Shown: positions 36,364-50,493, numbered from the stretch's first letter. The stretch: 64,000 nt of DNA from Dolomedes plantarius (GCA_907164885.2 OU015496.1:137944003-138008002), one strand, 5' to 3'. Notes: a model not told the origin generated them from the sequence alone. Numbers and translations are program-made.

Positions 36364-38573
36364 TCAGAAATTCAAGAGTTACAAGTGGTCATATTAATAA
36401 TAGAAAGGTTGGAGTCACCATTGTCGATTTGTGCTTCAGGTGCTAGTTGGCTTTAATTTGATTCTCTTAACCTATGTCATATGAACATTTTCATTGCTTT
36501 GGCGTCCCTCAATTCCTGCAGCTTACCAGTATTGTCCACTCTATCTAACATTTTGATCCCCTATCTTCTGTTTGATATTAGTGCATTAATTGGAATATCT
36601 TAAAATTACGTTCTGGTGAGGTTATTATTCGGATATGATATACAATTTTAATGAGTCAAGAAGTGCATACTTTTTGATATGACGTCTTAAAATGCAAGGC
36701 AGAGGCAATTATGAATAATGTCCTTAGTGGGAGTTCTGTCTTTCGTATACTTAATAAAGAAGAATCACAATAGAAAGAAATTACATATTAATGTATTGAT
36801 TACAATAAAAATTAAGTTGCGTGAACTATACAAAACTTTTGTTTTAAAATTGATATTAATGACGCCAATCATGTACTTTTGAAAATAACTTATTACCAAA
36901 TTTCTATGATACAGACTGATATGGTAAAACATACATATATAGAATGATGTATAGGAAAATCAAAGTGATAAATGACAAGGAGAATAGGAGAAAACATTCA
37001 ACACAGAATATAAGAGTAGTTAATTTTTCAGTGACATTTTCAGTGAGTTATTTTTTTCAGTGACACAAGCTGGTGGTGCTAAACAAAAAGCATGCTGATT
37101 TCTCGGGACTTGTATCATTAGTAAAATTGCTTGAGTAAAACTACAGAATTAAACGTCTTCATTGTAGTCTCTAAAAGTGTTATCTTTTCAGATTTATTCG
37201 ATTAATCTCGCCCATTTATTATTTCAAGTGTTTTCAAGAGTAAAATAGAATTTTTCTTAACACTAGATAGATGGCTGCCATCATTTTGACGGTTTCGGAC
37301 ATACTATTAAGCGCTATGTCTATATTTATATCCTCAGGCTTCTGAAATTTTATAAGTTTTTCTAAATTTACGTGAAATATGCACACACATTTACAAAGTT
37401 ATATTCGATAGTAAAGAGGGGGAAAAGACGTGTTTTATACCTACTAAGACTGAAAGCCGTAAATTTGACGGAAATATAGAAAATAGGCAGAAATCTTTAA
37501 AATAATACCGGAAAAATGTTTAATTACTTTTCGTCTCTCGCCTCTTTTGCAAATAACTGAATATTGGCTCTTCGGAAATATTGGTGTTGAAAAATAAGGA
37601 CTGCATAAACTATGCATATTTTTAAGGATAAACCATACCAGGTTATCAGCTCGACATACCTTCATAAAAATATATCTAAATATATACTAATTTATTATAT
37701 ATTGGTATGAAATAGTTCAAAATTTAAAGTATTTAAATATTTAAAAAAACATTAAATATTTTATATTCTTGATTTTATTTTTAACAGTCAGAATGACGTC
37801 TTTCAGTTTTTAGTAAGAAAAAATTACCGTCTTTCTAGTGTTAAAACTTTCCTCCAACTAACAATTTTATTAGAGCTGCATTACACGAATAGAGTTGCAT
37901 GAAAATTTTAAAGATATAGACTTGAGTATAAAAGGCAGAAGCGTATTCTGTTGCAGATAAATCATCCAGTTAATGTTGAAGCTACCCGTACCAGATTCAC
38001 ATATGAAAAATTTCAATTCGTGAACTAACCGTTATTTTATTTGTACTACTAATTTCTCTATTTTAGCGTGACAGTACCATGTAGTGGCAACCCTAAAAGG
38101 TTTTATTAGGATTCATTCCCATTCTTTTTGCTGAAATTATTGTTATGGGTCAATTCACAATCCAATCATTCGAAAGATCCTTCTATACAACATTTTCATT
38201 ACTTTTCGTGTCATTATAAATCAAATTCTTTGTGCAAAAAGAGAAAATATATGGAATAAATATTATCTACATATGTGTAAATTTTTATCGATTCCAACTT
38301 ACATCATTAGCACCTAATGATTATTATCTGTTGTATGTGTTTGGGAAGTCTAACGGCCCGTTCGCACTGAATCCGAAGCATTACATAGCATCAGCGTCAA
38401 AAATTTCAACCGATTACAGAACTCAATTCATTGACTACTTGTTGCGTCAAACCAATCTCAAGTCATTTTAACAATCGTGGAGCTAACGTCGAACGTAACC
38501 AAACGTTAATAATGCATTGGGAATGGTCCTTTTGTCTTCAGAAAAAACAGACTTAATAAGAGTCTGTTAGAGT

Positions 38574-39350
38574 CAGGGTTGGGTTTTCTTCCAGGACAGT
38601 GGAAGAACTGGAAAAAACCGGAAGAAATTGGAAGAAATGGACAAACTGAGCAAAAAAAAAACAGATGCTCAAAATCAAAATTAAAATATATTAACTATAT
38701 GTAAAAGAGTTAAACTCAAAGCATAATATTATATGAAATCTAAAGTGAATAACTTTAGATTTGATAAATTGATATTAAAGATATTATTAATATTTTTTTA
38801 GAATGCAATCCTTTGTATGAGTTGGTACTGACAAGTTTATTTCCCTCTTCCCCATTTTAATTCAAAGAATTTTTTCATCTTTTGCATTCATCCATTCTAA
38901 GTTGAGAAACCGATGCAGTATCCTACTGCTAAAACACTTTTGTTTTGTATACCATGTTGCACTGTAGTATGGAAAATGAGGATGTTGATGACATTTTTTA
39001 AAATAATAATTGTTGTATATTAGTTTAAATTACAAAAAAAATTATGCTGGTTAAATTGAAATGGATAACTTTTAATGGATTTTGTGTATTTTGGATAAAA
39101 TTTCTTTTGTTCAGGTGTGTGATCTGATTTTGGCTAAAAACTGATGTAATTATTAATTTAGCATATATAATTAATTTAAATTTTATGAGTCTAATAAATT
39201 ACTTAATTATTTATAAGAAAATGCATTTATTGTATCTTCAAAGTTGCAACTTATATAGTAAATTCTTAAAGAAAACACTTCTTCCACTAGTGGAGAAACC
39301 TATTTCTTCCAGCTGGCTTTTACCATGTTTTTTTCAGCGTTTTTTCCTCT
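38574..39350. mobile_element. hAT-like MITE (copy B), right end altered
   Basis: Counterpart of 2305-3116. The left end is the same, but after TTTTTTCCTCTTTG the expected GAAGAAACTTGCCACCCTGG is replaced by CTTGATG, and the flank resumes at AGATATATTCAC. The terminal repeat is therefore missing here. Confidence 0.75.
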
Positions 39351-40600
39351 TTGCTTGATGAGATATATTCACTCTACAATTCCACCTTTTCATCAATTAG
39401 CATGTGCATATGTAATTTCGATAACCTCTCTAAACTGTCTATAAATTAAAGGCAAAAACATTATAGGTGTAACATATATTGTTTCGAAGCAGCATATTTT
39501 AAATATTCTTCCAATAAACACACTTAATGCAGAAAAGGATAATTGCATTGTCCTATGCGATATTTGGATATGATAATTTTAAAGAATACAGTTTAGGTGG
39601 CCCGTGATACCCTTCCTCATGTGATGAAAATACGACAAATTTAAGCGAGGTTGGTGGTTCGTAATAGTAGGATGAAAGAAGAACCGGTTCGTTTATAGAA
39701 ATTGCTTATTTGTCAAATAACAATGGTGCGTAAGGATAATGCAAAACCAATTACAAAACGCCTTTGGCCACAATATTGGAGGTGAAGCATAAGACAAAAC
39801 AGGGGAACATGAGATATGTACACATCAAAACACCTTTGTAGACAATATTAAAAGTTAAATGATACAAACTCGTGGAAAATGTATATTTACATTACAAAAC
39901 CTCTTTTTCACACTATTTGACTGTGCCGTTTCGACGCATCCAGGAGAAAATTCAGGGTCGAAAGTAATTTTTCACTTCGATTTTTAATCAATAATACAAT
40001 GTGTCATTATGAATTAACAATGCTTCAGAAGTGGAGAACTTAATCTTTAAAATGGTACTTATTTATCGATTTTGGTAAAGTATGAAGGGTTAAAATAGAT
40101 CGTCACCAAAAAATCACCCTCTAGAAATAATATATATGGTTTTTCCATGCAAAAAGAATAATGTATACCTACTCGAATGTTGCCAATAAAAAACCCATTA
40201 ATGAATCACAGAAGGATAATAAAGCAGACGATATTTAAATTTAAAAATACAGTTAGATTGAGAATGGTAAAATAAAAAAAAGCCAGCGCGCCATCTAGGG
40301 GAAGAAAAACGGTTTATAGTGTTTATACTTCGATTTTTAAATAAACAATAAGCTGTGTAATTCTAAATTGACAAATCGCACGAAGCGGAGATCTTAATCT
40401 TTAAAATAGTACCAAATTTATCGATTTTGGTTGAGTATCAAGGGAGAAGAGGATGGAACAAAAAAAACATTTTAGAAATAATATAAATAGATTGATTCGT
40501 ATGGTTATCTTATTATAATTACTACAGCAAAATAAACTCTATCGTGACGTACAGTTTCTTTAGAAATTTTATTATTAAATTATTCTGGAATATTTCTTTT

Positions 40601-40713
40601 ACTTCCCCTTCAATCCACGGCATGCTTCCTTCGTTTATCGGTGGATTATTAAAAAGCATTACAGAAATCAGACCCCAGTATGCAGTGCCCGCACTATTCA
40701 AGGGAAGACGCAT
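40601..40713 (-). other. Possible exon (copy B)
   Basis: Counterpart of 4390-4497. Open here (63 codons from an ATG at 40713) and containing GTAYWGLISVMLFNNPPINE, but the downstream donor reads GGAAGT in place of GTAAGT. Confidence 0.2.
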
Positions 40714-41048
40714 GTGTCAAATAAAATGTATAGGTTTTAAACTGTTTTGGCCAGATATCTTTAATATATTTCAAACTGAGGCCGAGGAAGGGGGAACCAG
40801 TCAAGTCTCATTTTGAAAAATGAGAGTTTGAAAATGACAGTTCTAAGAGTTATATCTCTTTTCAGAAAATTTTTCAGCAACCAATTTGAAGAATTGGATG
40901 ACTCGGCACAAGATAAATGTATTTTCGATACAGTTTAAAAAAACATTTTTGTTGATTTATTTTTTATTCTCAATGCTGGTTTATTTTCGTGTTGAGTTAT
41001 GTTATATGTAAGTTCTAAGATGGGTGTTAACCATTTCTGCATTAAATA

Positions 41049-41051
<3 letters not shown>

Positions 41052-41104
<53 letters not shown>

Positions 41105-41161
41105 AGTGGTTATGTATATATATATATATATATCTATATATATATATATATCTATATATAT
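41052..41161. repeat. Microsatellite (TA)n(TG)n...(TA)n (copy B)
   Basis: Counterpart of 4839-4959, shorter, with TCTA breaks. Confidence 0.95.
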
Positions 41162-42514
41162 CCCAGTGATTGTGTGTGTATGTGTTGTTAACGAGGTGAA
41201 CGGGAGAAACTACAAAGAACTATGCAATCTCATATATAGAATTTTAAAAGTACATATAAACACATAGAATGGAATTTTACGAAAGTATTTATAAAGGGAT
41301 AATGATAATTTAGAAAATTCTCATCATGACTATTGGACACCTGCAAGAATAAATGTCTTTCATCAGGGAATACCTAACAACCCAAACTCATGTGTTTTAT
41401 ATTTTCTGAAACATGTTATTCTGTTTGTTCAGAACTATTAATAAACGTGTTGTCTCGGGTTTAACTAATGAAGACAAAATCCAAAATTTAACCTAAACTT
41501 CTGTTTATTAAACTGCTGACTCTTAACATTAAACAGCGAGGAGCATGAATAAAATTATATATTAGACAAACGGAAATCGTTGAAATCAAATAAATGCTTT
41601 TCAAAAGCATTTCTGAAAACTACTTACAAGTAATACTTAAATTTCTGTCAGTTTGTTCTAAACTGTCAGAAATATTTGTCATATATATATTCCGAGATCA
41701 CATGGTATTTTACACTAATGAGTCATTAATTTCCAAGAGAGAATAACTGATGATTTTACGTAAGGCGAGAACATTATTAAAATAACACAGTAAATATATT
41801 TTATATCTAGCAAATTAAACAATGTTATTTGAAAATTTATATTTCATGTAATAATGGTTGTTAAAATATGTTAAATTGTTAAAATTTATGCGAATACGTT
41901 GTTACTCTCGTGTTTCTGAATCCCCTTTATTTAATTTATCGAATTTGGAGATGATATGGGCCAGATTCTCATTTCACCTCTCACCTAACTATCAAAAATT
42001 ATGTGCTAAACTGTCTATGATATAAACTAAATAAATAACGGAAGTTGTTTGATAAATAATACGCTCTCTCGGAAATATTGTTGTTGTTGCCACTGCATTA
42101 CACTTTATGCCATTAGGCTTACGATTTCATTCGTACCTTTGAGCCATGTCACTAAAATTATGTAGTGCAGTGCCCTGTCCAAATATTTAGAGTTACAATC
42201 TTGTCCATAATTGAACAAAACTTACAAAGGAGAATCTAAGTTAAAATGAAAAAGATAGGCAGATAAGCAGCCGTGCTCTGTTAAAAGTATAAATTGGACA
42301 ATTGCCGTAGCACGAGAATGGTCCGGGACAAGGATTTTCTCACAAAGATGTCACCAGTTCATTTCCGCTGCAACGCAGAAAGCCCCAGCTTTATCCTATG
42401 GATTTTCTTCTGTTCTCAGAATTTTCTGATTAATGGGTCAAAGTTCTTGCTCTTTGTAGTTGGTGGTTCTCCTTTTCGCCAAGAGATCAGCGTTTCATTT
42501 CCTCGCAGCTTACA

Positions 42515-42724
42515 TTAGGCCGGTACCCGCTTCAGGGTCACACTCTCATTTAATCCCATTAAACGAAATATACACTCCCTTATGCGAGGATTAGCTGTGT
42601 GACTGCAGTTAACTATGGCCTGAAGGGTGAACGTGAATCGGAGAGAAACATAGCTCTGGTAAATCCTCTTGCCGAATGTGCAGCTGCTGGAGCTTTCTTG
42701 TAAAAAGTTTCATCCAGACATGCA
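42515..42724 (-). pseudogene. RNase H relic (copy B)
   Basis: Counterpart of 6330-6542. Single-base losses (TAAATCC for TAAAATCC, GGGTGAAC for GGGTTGAAC) break the frame. Confidence 0.55.
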
Positions 42725-43728
42725 AATGGTTATAAATTTAACTACACATTTGCACCAAACGAAGCATGCAATAGATTTATTCGAAGTGAACGCACTGATA
42801 ATGATGCCTTGACATGGTCATAAACAAAGTCTTGTGTAACTACTTAATTTCAGAAAAGGTTAAGCTTTGATGTCAGATATTTTATAGATTTATAGCTCAT
42901 TTTTTATGACTAAATGGTATAAATATTGCACAAAACTGATGTTAGTTTGTACTAGACAAAATACATACCAACCACAAAAATTCTGAAAATCTCAATGAAA
43001 ACACACCTGACATTATCATACTATAGAAAAAGAAAACATGGCATGTGAGTTAGATAAGCAATTAACTTATTACCGTCCAAATGCACACTGCGTACTTCTG
43101 AATACGTATCATTTTGAGACGCTCTATTGGAAAGTAATATTATTGATTGGTAAGAAATATAAATTTTATGCAGGAGTCATTAAGACAGGAACCATTTGCG
43201 CCATTTCTACATAACTGATTTTTGAGTGCTGATGCCTAGGTGGCGATCTTGTAGAATGTTCAACTACAACCAAAATTTTGAGAGGGTAAGGGAGAATCCT
43301 TCGTCCATATAAATCAAAGTACCACATGGTTTTTTAGGAATATCCATCAAGCCCAGAAATTGCATTTTTTCTCTTTCATTAATGTTATTAAACAATTTAG
43401 ATATAATTTTCCTCTACATGGATATGCTAAATATACATTCTTAGGCATTAAAAAACCGTCTGCGATCACCTACTAAAAACGGTTTAATTGGATATCGCTT
43501 ACATTCGATACACTAACATTCCAGCAAGCGGAAATAAAGAAATCGTTGATTGAATGCTTGAGACTGCCAATTGCCTTTGCCAGTAACATAATCTAACATT
43601 TATATTACACGCGTTTGTCTGCAAAGCTTTCGAATTGTTGTCCCTGTCTGCCGCTTTATCTACAGATATTTCTCCAATTGAAAGAGTCTAAACAGAGATC
43701 GAAACCACAAAGAAATTTTAATGAATTA

Positions 43729-44028
43729 AGTATTTTTTGGACCATAAGACGCACATTTTTACTTAAAAAAATCGACATAAAATTGGGGTGCATCTACGGT
43801 CCGAAGGTAACAGTAAAATAAATGAATTTTATTTTATATATATTATATATATTATTATATATATTATATATATTTCTATATATTATTATTATATTTATCA
43901 TATATTTTTTTATTTTACTAAGTAAGAATTTGAAAATATTTTTATGTACCGAACAAAATACAAAATATTCTTGTCTAAAAATCATCCTATAAATTTGAGG
44001 TCCGTCTTACTGTTTTCCCAAAAATACT
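43729..44028. mobile_element. Small MITE (copy B)
   Basis: Counterpart of 7555-7859, with the same AGTATTTTTTGG termini. Confidence 0.6.
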
Positions 44029-44231
44029 GAAATTAAGGCAACAAATGTCATACGTTTAGATCAAATCTACCTCAAGTGAAAATTTAAAGACTTATATAAA
44101 AAAATAATAATTGACCATAGATATTCAGCTGCATCGATTGCAGAATTGAATTAGCATTTTAAGAGAATATGCGCAATCTTTCTTCAGTAAACATCCAGTT
44201 GAATTTTTAAAGAGCGTATTTTTCTCCTTCG

Positions 44232-44232
<1 letters not shown>

Positions 44233-44278
<46 letters not shown>
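44233..44278. repeat. Microsatellite (AT)n (copy B)
   Basis: Counterpart of 8066-8117, at the 3' side of the PLE. Confidence 0.9.
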
Positions 44279-44282
<4 letters not shown>

Positions 44283-46414
44283 TAAAGTTGAAGGTGAAAA
44301 ACCAGTATGAGCACTAAAGCTACTACAACCAAGATCCCAAAACATGAAAAGATAAGATTGAACGAGGTTTTAGGTAATATTTCATCTTCATCGGTGTCAA
44401 TACTGTCTAAAAACCAATGGATTGTTTCAGATAAGTATGATCTAACAATAAACACACTCAGACACCGTACCATCCATGAAAACAGTAGAATTGAATAAAG
44501 AGTTACTTAACCATAGAACACCAACGCCTGGCGCTAGACAGAGTGGAAGTTTAGAACAAGTAACCGCAAGATGACAGACGTCACAAAACTTGCAACCATG
44601 GAGATTATGGAAACACAGAAACTGACTTACTATGGATACAGGGTTTTAGGACTATTAAACCTTTATTATTTTAGCTTTTATTATTATTACTAAGAGTTAT
44701 TTTAATCTTATTTTTATTTTACTGAAGATTTTTTTTATTTTTATTTTTTTTTTAGTTTATTTTTTTCTAATTTTTCTTACTATAATGATTTACTTATTAA
44801 ATGCAACAGAAAAAACTATTCATTAAAACTAAAACACCAATTATGTTTTGAATAGACTTTCGGGATAATAATTATTGTAGCACAGCTATCAAGTCTAAAA
44901 TATGCTTATTCCTATTGTCTTTAGACATAGCCTATTTATACGAACTAACTGATTTACAATAATGTTATTAAAACAGATTTATGTAAACAGGTTAGGTAAT
45001 TTTGAAATTTAACAATATTAAAATTATAGTCAGATCTTTTGTCGTATAAGTCAAAAGTAAATTTGCTGTGAGAATTTAATTTAATGTTATATCTAAAAAG
45101 TTTACATTAAATTATCATGGCTACTTTTAATTAGTTCCAGATTAGGAGGGTAAAAATTTAAGTCAATATGGTTATTAATTTTATTAATTACTATTAATCA
45201 TCTATATACCTAAATATATTATAATTACAATTTTCTATATTATTAATTTCAAAATAATGTAAGTATAAATTAGCTAGCATACTTGAAGCATTTCCACCTT
45301 GTGGTACACCTTTGGTCTGTAAGTATATACTATATTATGAACTATGTAATTATGTTTAGTTAACTAAATCTAGGAGCCTATTGAAACGAGTTAGTTTAAT
45401 TTCGTTGCCTAATATTGAATATTATTTTGTACTAACTTTATGATTATTCTATTTAAATCAATTATGTTGATATTATTAAATAGATCTTTAAAATCATAAT
45501 TTACTACTGTTTTACAATTATCTAATGTTTGTAGTTTTCTAATTAGACTAAAGCTATTATCAATTATACCACAAACACCAGATGTTATATTTTATAGATT
45601 AATTTAAGGTAATTTAATAATATTACACTTGCTTTAGTAGCATAAGTGTAGTGACCACAGGTTACTGCTCTAAAAGCAATAGGTGTTTTGTGAAATTTAG
45701 GAACTAAAGTAATATATGGAAAGAGATAGTTGTTTGATGATATACTAGTAGTTTATATTTTGCTATTATTTTCTTAATATAATAATAGTAGTTTATTTTA
45801 AAGGCTGAAACAAATCACTATTTTCTGAGCTGTTTTTTAAACTTATGGCAAAATATTTTTTACAAATAATTGCATAGTTGTTGGCTGCTTTATCTACATA
45901 AGTCCTTATAAAGTCTTCTTGTAATTTTGTTATAGTATCTTTTCAAGGTTTATAGGAATTATTAATGAGATTACTATTATTGGGTATTGTAGAATGTACT
46001 AGCTTAAGTAATGTATTTGCCATTGGTTGAAGGCTTACTGTAGGTATAGAATAATTAATAACTATTTTGTGTATAAATTTATCTAAATCAGCACTTAAGA
46101 AACTTATTATTTTCTTATATTAGTAGTACTAGGTAATCTATACTTAGTTCCCAAACTCCTCAACTCACACAGTGCTAAATTATCCACTATGTCCAAATTG
46201 CTTTTATTACATGACAATGTGCCGTATCAACATAACTATTGTAATTGGACAGATGACATAACCACAATTTAATTTATTGATTGAGAAAAATTTTTTGAGA
46301 CCTGATTATAGTTAAATATATTTCCACCCATTTGTGTATATTTAAAGGCACGTATTACTTTTATAATGTACAGGAAACATATCATGAAGTTATCAAATAT
46401 ACTATTGAAGTTTA

Positions 46415-47831
46415 TACACTGTCGGGCCACTGTAAATGCAACACCCTGAAGGAAACATGCAAATAACATGAATTACAACATGCATAGCGGAGGTGAGATA
46501 TGCAAATGATAGAATTTCAGCGCAGACGCACATCACGTGCGCCTGTGGCGCCACTTCAAAGCGCTATTTAAGGCTTGAGATTTCGAAGACGATTTCAAGT
46601 TCGGCAATTGTATCTTTCTTGTGGTTTTTCAAAAAAACGATCAATTATGCCTCGTCGAAAACAGGCGATCATCTTTGGATCAAGTATCCGAGTTCGACAA
46701 AGGGAAGGATAGTGGCCTACCGAGATTGTGGATTATCTTTCAGGGAAATTCGGTAGTCGTGTTGGACGAAACCAAACAACTGTAATGCGGATATGTGATC
46801 GTTGGATGCAGGAGGGTACGACGAACCGGCATGTTCGATCGCCTCCACCTCAGCGCACCACTTCACGGATGACAGGCAAATTGTGCGCATGGCAGTGACG
46901 GATCACTCAGTCAACATCAACGAACCATAGCACAGCACATGCAGTCTGTAACGCATCATCCAGTGTTTGCGCGTACCATTCGACGCCGTTTTACAACAGA
47001 TGGATCTGTCCGCAAGACGTCCATTGCTGTGTCTACCCTTGACGCAGACCACAGACGTCTCCGCCGCCAATGGTGCGATGACAGAAGGATGTGGACGGCA
47101 GAATGGAATGAAATTGTCTTTACTGACGAGTCACGCTTCTGTCTGCAACACCACGATGGTCGCATTCGAGTCTGGAGACACCGTGAAGAGAGGAGGCTGA
47201 ACAGCTGCGTTATGCACCGCCACACTGGTCCTGCACCGGTATTATGGTATGGGGCGGTATTGGATATCACTCTCGCACACGTCTAGTACGCATTGCTGGT
47301 ACTTTAAACAGCCAGCGCTACATCTCCGAGGTGTTGGAGCCAGTTGTCCTTCCTTACCTTCAGGGCTTGCCCACAGTCATATTTCAACAGGATAATGCTC
47401 GACCACACGTGGCACGCACTGTCCAACGATTTTTCGTCAATCGCCAGATTGAATTGCTTCCCTGGCCGCCTCGTTCTCCGGATCTTTCGCCGATAGAAAA
47501 ACATGTGGTCCATGGTTGCTCTACGATTGACCCAATTCCATTCCCCAGCTGCCACAGCAGATCAACTTTGGCAACGTGTGGAAGCTGCTTGGTCTGCTGT
47601 ACCCCAAGAACCCATACAAAGTATATTTGAATCAATGCCGAGGCGTGTGGCAGCGGTGATCTCTAACAATGGCGGCTACTCTGGCTACTGATTTTGGCAG
47701 GAACCACACTTCACAGAAGTCTATAAATTTAATCATTGATACTTGGTCCAACATGTTATCTACAAAATAAATTGTTGTTGTGATATCTCTTGTCTTTTTT
47801 GGTGTTTGCAATTTGGGTGGCCAGCACTGTA
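46415..47831 (+). mobile_element. Tc1-like transposon (copy B)
   Basis: Counterpart of 10280-11692 at the identical insertion point, so it is not an independent insertion. TA at 46415-46416 and 47830-47831. The left terminus reads CACTGTCGGGCCAC, with small changes against copy A. Confidence 0.9.
46647..47691 (+). pseudogene. Tc1 transposase broken by indels (copy B)
   Basis: Same gene as 10514-11554 but the frame shifts repeatedly: extra G in ACAGGCGATC, extra G in AAAGGGAAGG, extra T in AAATTCGG, a lost T in CACGGATG, extra bases in GTCAACATCAACG, an extra T in CGTTTTACAAC, a lost A in GCAGACCAC, a lost G in ACCGGTATT, an extra A in GATAGAAAAACATG. The three catalytic blocks are still readable in separate frames. 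Such dense single-base indels with few substitutions look like uncorrected long-read errors more than natural decay. Confidence 0.88.
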
Positions 47832-48636
47832 TTATTTAGTTTAGGGTTGTAAAATTTAGTACACAATAAGTGTTATTAGCTGTGTCTTGTTTTTTAAATA
47901 AGTTTAATTTTTAAATGATTAGCCCGTGTTAATAGTAAATCATAAACCAGATGCTGATAATGAAAGTCTTTCTTTTAGTACTTAAAAATAGTTGATAGCA
48001 TAATGATATATTTTTTAATGATGGAAACTATCCAAGCTATTAATTTTTATATGATAATCAATAATAAACCTTCCTGAAAATTTATTAAAGCATTTTTATA
48101 TAAGTTACAATCAAAAGTCTTACTTTTGTTGTAACTTTACCTCTTTAGTTCTTTTTGATGTATTAGTATCTTCGATGTTGAGGGTAAATAGGATGAGCTG
48201 ACACCTCAGTAAAATTGAAAGTAACGATATTTTTTCTGTTTATAAATTTGATTAAGGCCATAAGGAAAAAATAGTTTATGCTTTGCATATACATAGTATA
48301 TTTATAATATAACCTTTCAGAGGGTGATTTAATTATATAAACAATGGAGATAACAATATTTTCAAATTATGTTTTTTGAAATGATCAAATTCATGTTTAT
48401 GGTTGACTATTAGTGTGTTACATTTTTTTATATGAGAACGGTGCAAATTTATTCTAATATGTAGTGGATTAGATGTTTGTCCTATATATTCCATATGAGA
48501 ACAACTACAGGTGATTTGTATATGCCATTATTATATTTACAGAATTTTGTTTTTGTGAATTTACTTGAATTTGTGAATTTACTTGAATTTGTGAATTGTG
48601 TGCTAGGGGACTAGTTTTCCAAAGCTTACACACAGC

Positions 48637-48638
<2 letters not shown>

Positions 48639-48676
<38 letters not shown>

Positions 48677-48712
48677 TATGTATATATATATATATATAAT
48701 ATATATATATAG

Positions 48713-48805
<93 letters not shown>
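48639..48805. repeat. Microsatellite (TA)n(TG)n (copy B)
   Basis: Counterpart of 12515-12687, with several TAATAT breaks. Confidence 0.95.
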
Positions 48806-48807
<2 letters not shown>

Positions 48808-48978
48808 TTATTTATTTATTTCACACTTTTGACCTTGTGAAAATTAAGGGCAGAAAGAATTTTTACAGTTAATTAGTTACCTTCAACAATTTCACAACGC
48901 TGAAAACGAATCAATAGCGTAAAGCACAAAGCACACTCCATTGACAACGCATCCCGTTAAACTGCTTGTCATATTTTC

Positions 48979-49176
48979 GTGTTCATATATCACACTCGGC
49001 ATAATCCTCGTTCAAAAGAGCAATTCCCAGAAGATATTACTCTCCCCAACGACCAGGACCTCTCTATGGTCATCGAAGAATTCCCACTCCGGCGATCTAT
49101 TGTTAATAAGGGCCTAAACGGCGGGTCATTTCACCATGAAGAGATAAAATCTGTCAACCTAGACGTCACTTGGTAG
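48979..49176 (+). other. Unrecognised 65-codon open frame
   Basis: Reads MFIYHTRHNPRSKEQFPEDI, then LPNDQDLSMVIEEFPLRRSI, and ends LDVTW. Composition is protein-like (acidic and basic residues mixed, no low complexity). In copy A (12860-13052) several bases are missing, and the frame is lost. I do not recognise it. It could be a transposon or gene fragment. Confidence 0.25.
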
Positions 49177-49532
49177 TATATAGTTAATCTCCTTCTCCCC
49201 GTTCGTTTTTATATCGCTGCATTTATTTATTTGATTAGTCTTTGTGCATAAAGTCCCCAGAGTAAGGACCCGATATCCTGATTCATCTTAGCTTTAATTC
49301 TTCCAGCTGGCTTTAATCAGATTGGATTATTGTTTCATTTGGATCATCGCTCCTCTGTTTGAATGGTTTCATTTACGGGTTTTCGATAGTCGGAGGGTCG
49401 AGTCTCTTGGATATACCAATTTATTATTTCTGGGATGGAAATAAAATGAGGAAAACTAGGTAGGATTCTTTTTCCTAAAAACTCTCTTTGAAAATTAGTT
49501 GATAAGTTTTCCCAATTTAAACAAACAAACAC

Positions 49533-49534
49533 AC

Positions 49535-49606
<72 letters not shown>

Positions 49607-49612
49607 TAGATA
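49533..49612. repeat. Microsatellite (AC)n(AT)n (copy B)
   Basis: Counterpart of 13413-13502. Confidence 0.93.
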
Positions 49613-50493
49613 TAAGGTGAATTTCTCCAAAAAATATGTGCAATAATTAAATAAATACTGTATAAATGCCTCAATTTTAATATATTTAGACTATTAATTA
49701 ATTACGCAGACTAAAAGATATTCCCTTTAGAGATCCCAGAGTAAAGTATTGTTCGAATTGCTCTCAAGTACATCCTGTAATTGAGAAGGATTTCTTTTTT
49801 TTTATTTTCATTTTATCTCTAATTATATTATGTACTTATTTCCCTCTAATTAAATAATTCCCTTTGCCATAGTACGTTAATTGTACTAACATTAATTTTA
49901 CTCTTCTTTGTTTAAAAGATTCATGATAGCCTTTAAAATGATAAAATACTTTTATCTCGTGCAATGGTATGATAGCAGGTCTCCTCTTTTTAAATATCGA
50001 AGGTAATTTAGATGACACTAAGGTAAATGTTGGGAAATACCTAAAGTTGAAGAAAATAATATATTGGTGCAACAGAATAATTAACTAAAGAATAATTTTC
50101 AAACTCTTAAGGAGAATTTTGGCTGTAACAAAATTCCAAATATTAGCCTTAACTCGATAAGATTGCATTAATCTATGATATAGAAAACAAAACAACTTAT
50201 AAATTAATATTAATGATAATTCATCTATATCTTAAAAATAGTATTTCTACATATTCATTAAAAAATTTAAAAAAATGTTTTGAAAAAGCTTCGATGACCT
50301 TTGTCTTGTTAATTATCATGAAAATGTGTTACATGGGCATTTCTTTTTTGCACGAGTATTCAAAATTTGTCGTTGATGCTAATCACCTTGTCTAGCTCCA
50401 GCTAGACCAAATCCACGAGTCCATTCACCTACACAAAATCATGTACCAAAACAGGATCTTTGATTCAAAGTTTAATCAACCACACAATTAGAG

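Larger units (their letters stand above)
34535..36460. repeat. Satellite array, ~230-bp units, about six copies
   Basis: Unit starts (GTAATTyATGrGTTA) at 34651, 34881, 35111, 35337 and 35534: spacing 230, 230, 226, 197. Each unit contains TAATTGGTCATTTTAATAAT, a GTGCTTCAGGTGCT-like core, TTACACGAATATCGTTGTGT, AAATGCAGATTT and TCGTACAATCGTGAAACCT. A partial unit precedes the first, and a further unit is split by the mariner relic and resumes at 36364. The units are well diverged, so the array is old. No open frame persists. Confidence 0.88.
44279..48638 (-). mobile_element. Penelope-like element (copy B)
   Basis: Counterpart of 8118-12514, again bounded by TA tracts and split by the Tc1 element. 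The inherited damage (stop before TTSIII-type sequence, frameshift before VNQLVRINRL) is the same. Many extra one-base indels are present, including loss of bases beside the YIDD codons, so no long frame survives. RT part about 44816-46414, GIY-YIG part 47832-48638. Confidence 0.78.

Noticed and set aside
34535..36460. CRISPR-like regular repeats
   Set aside because: Units are ~230 bp, diverged and without unique spacers; the genome is eukaryotic. This is satellite DNA.
46415..47831. Second, independent Tc1 insertion
   Set aside because: Same target position in the same PLE as copy A; it is part of the large duplication.
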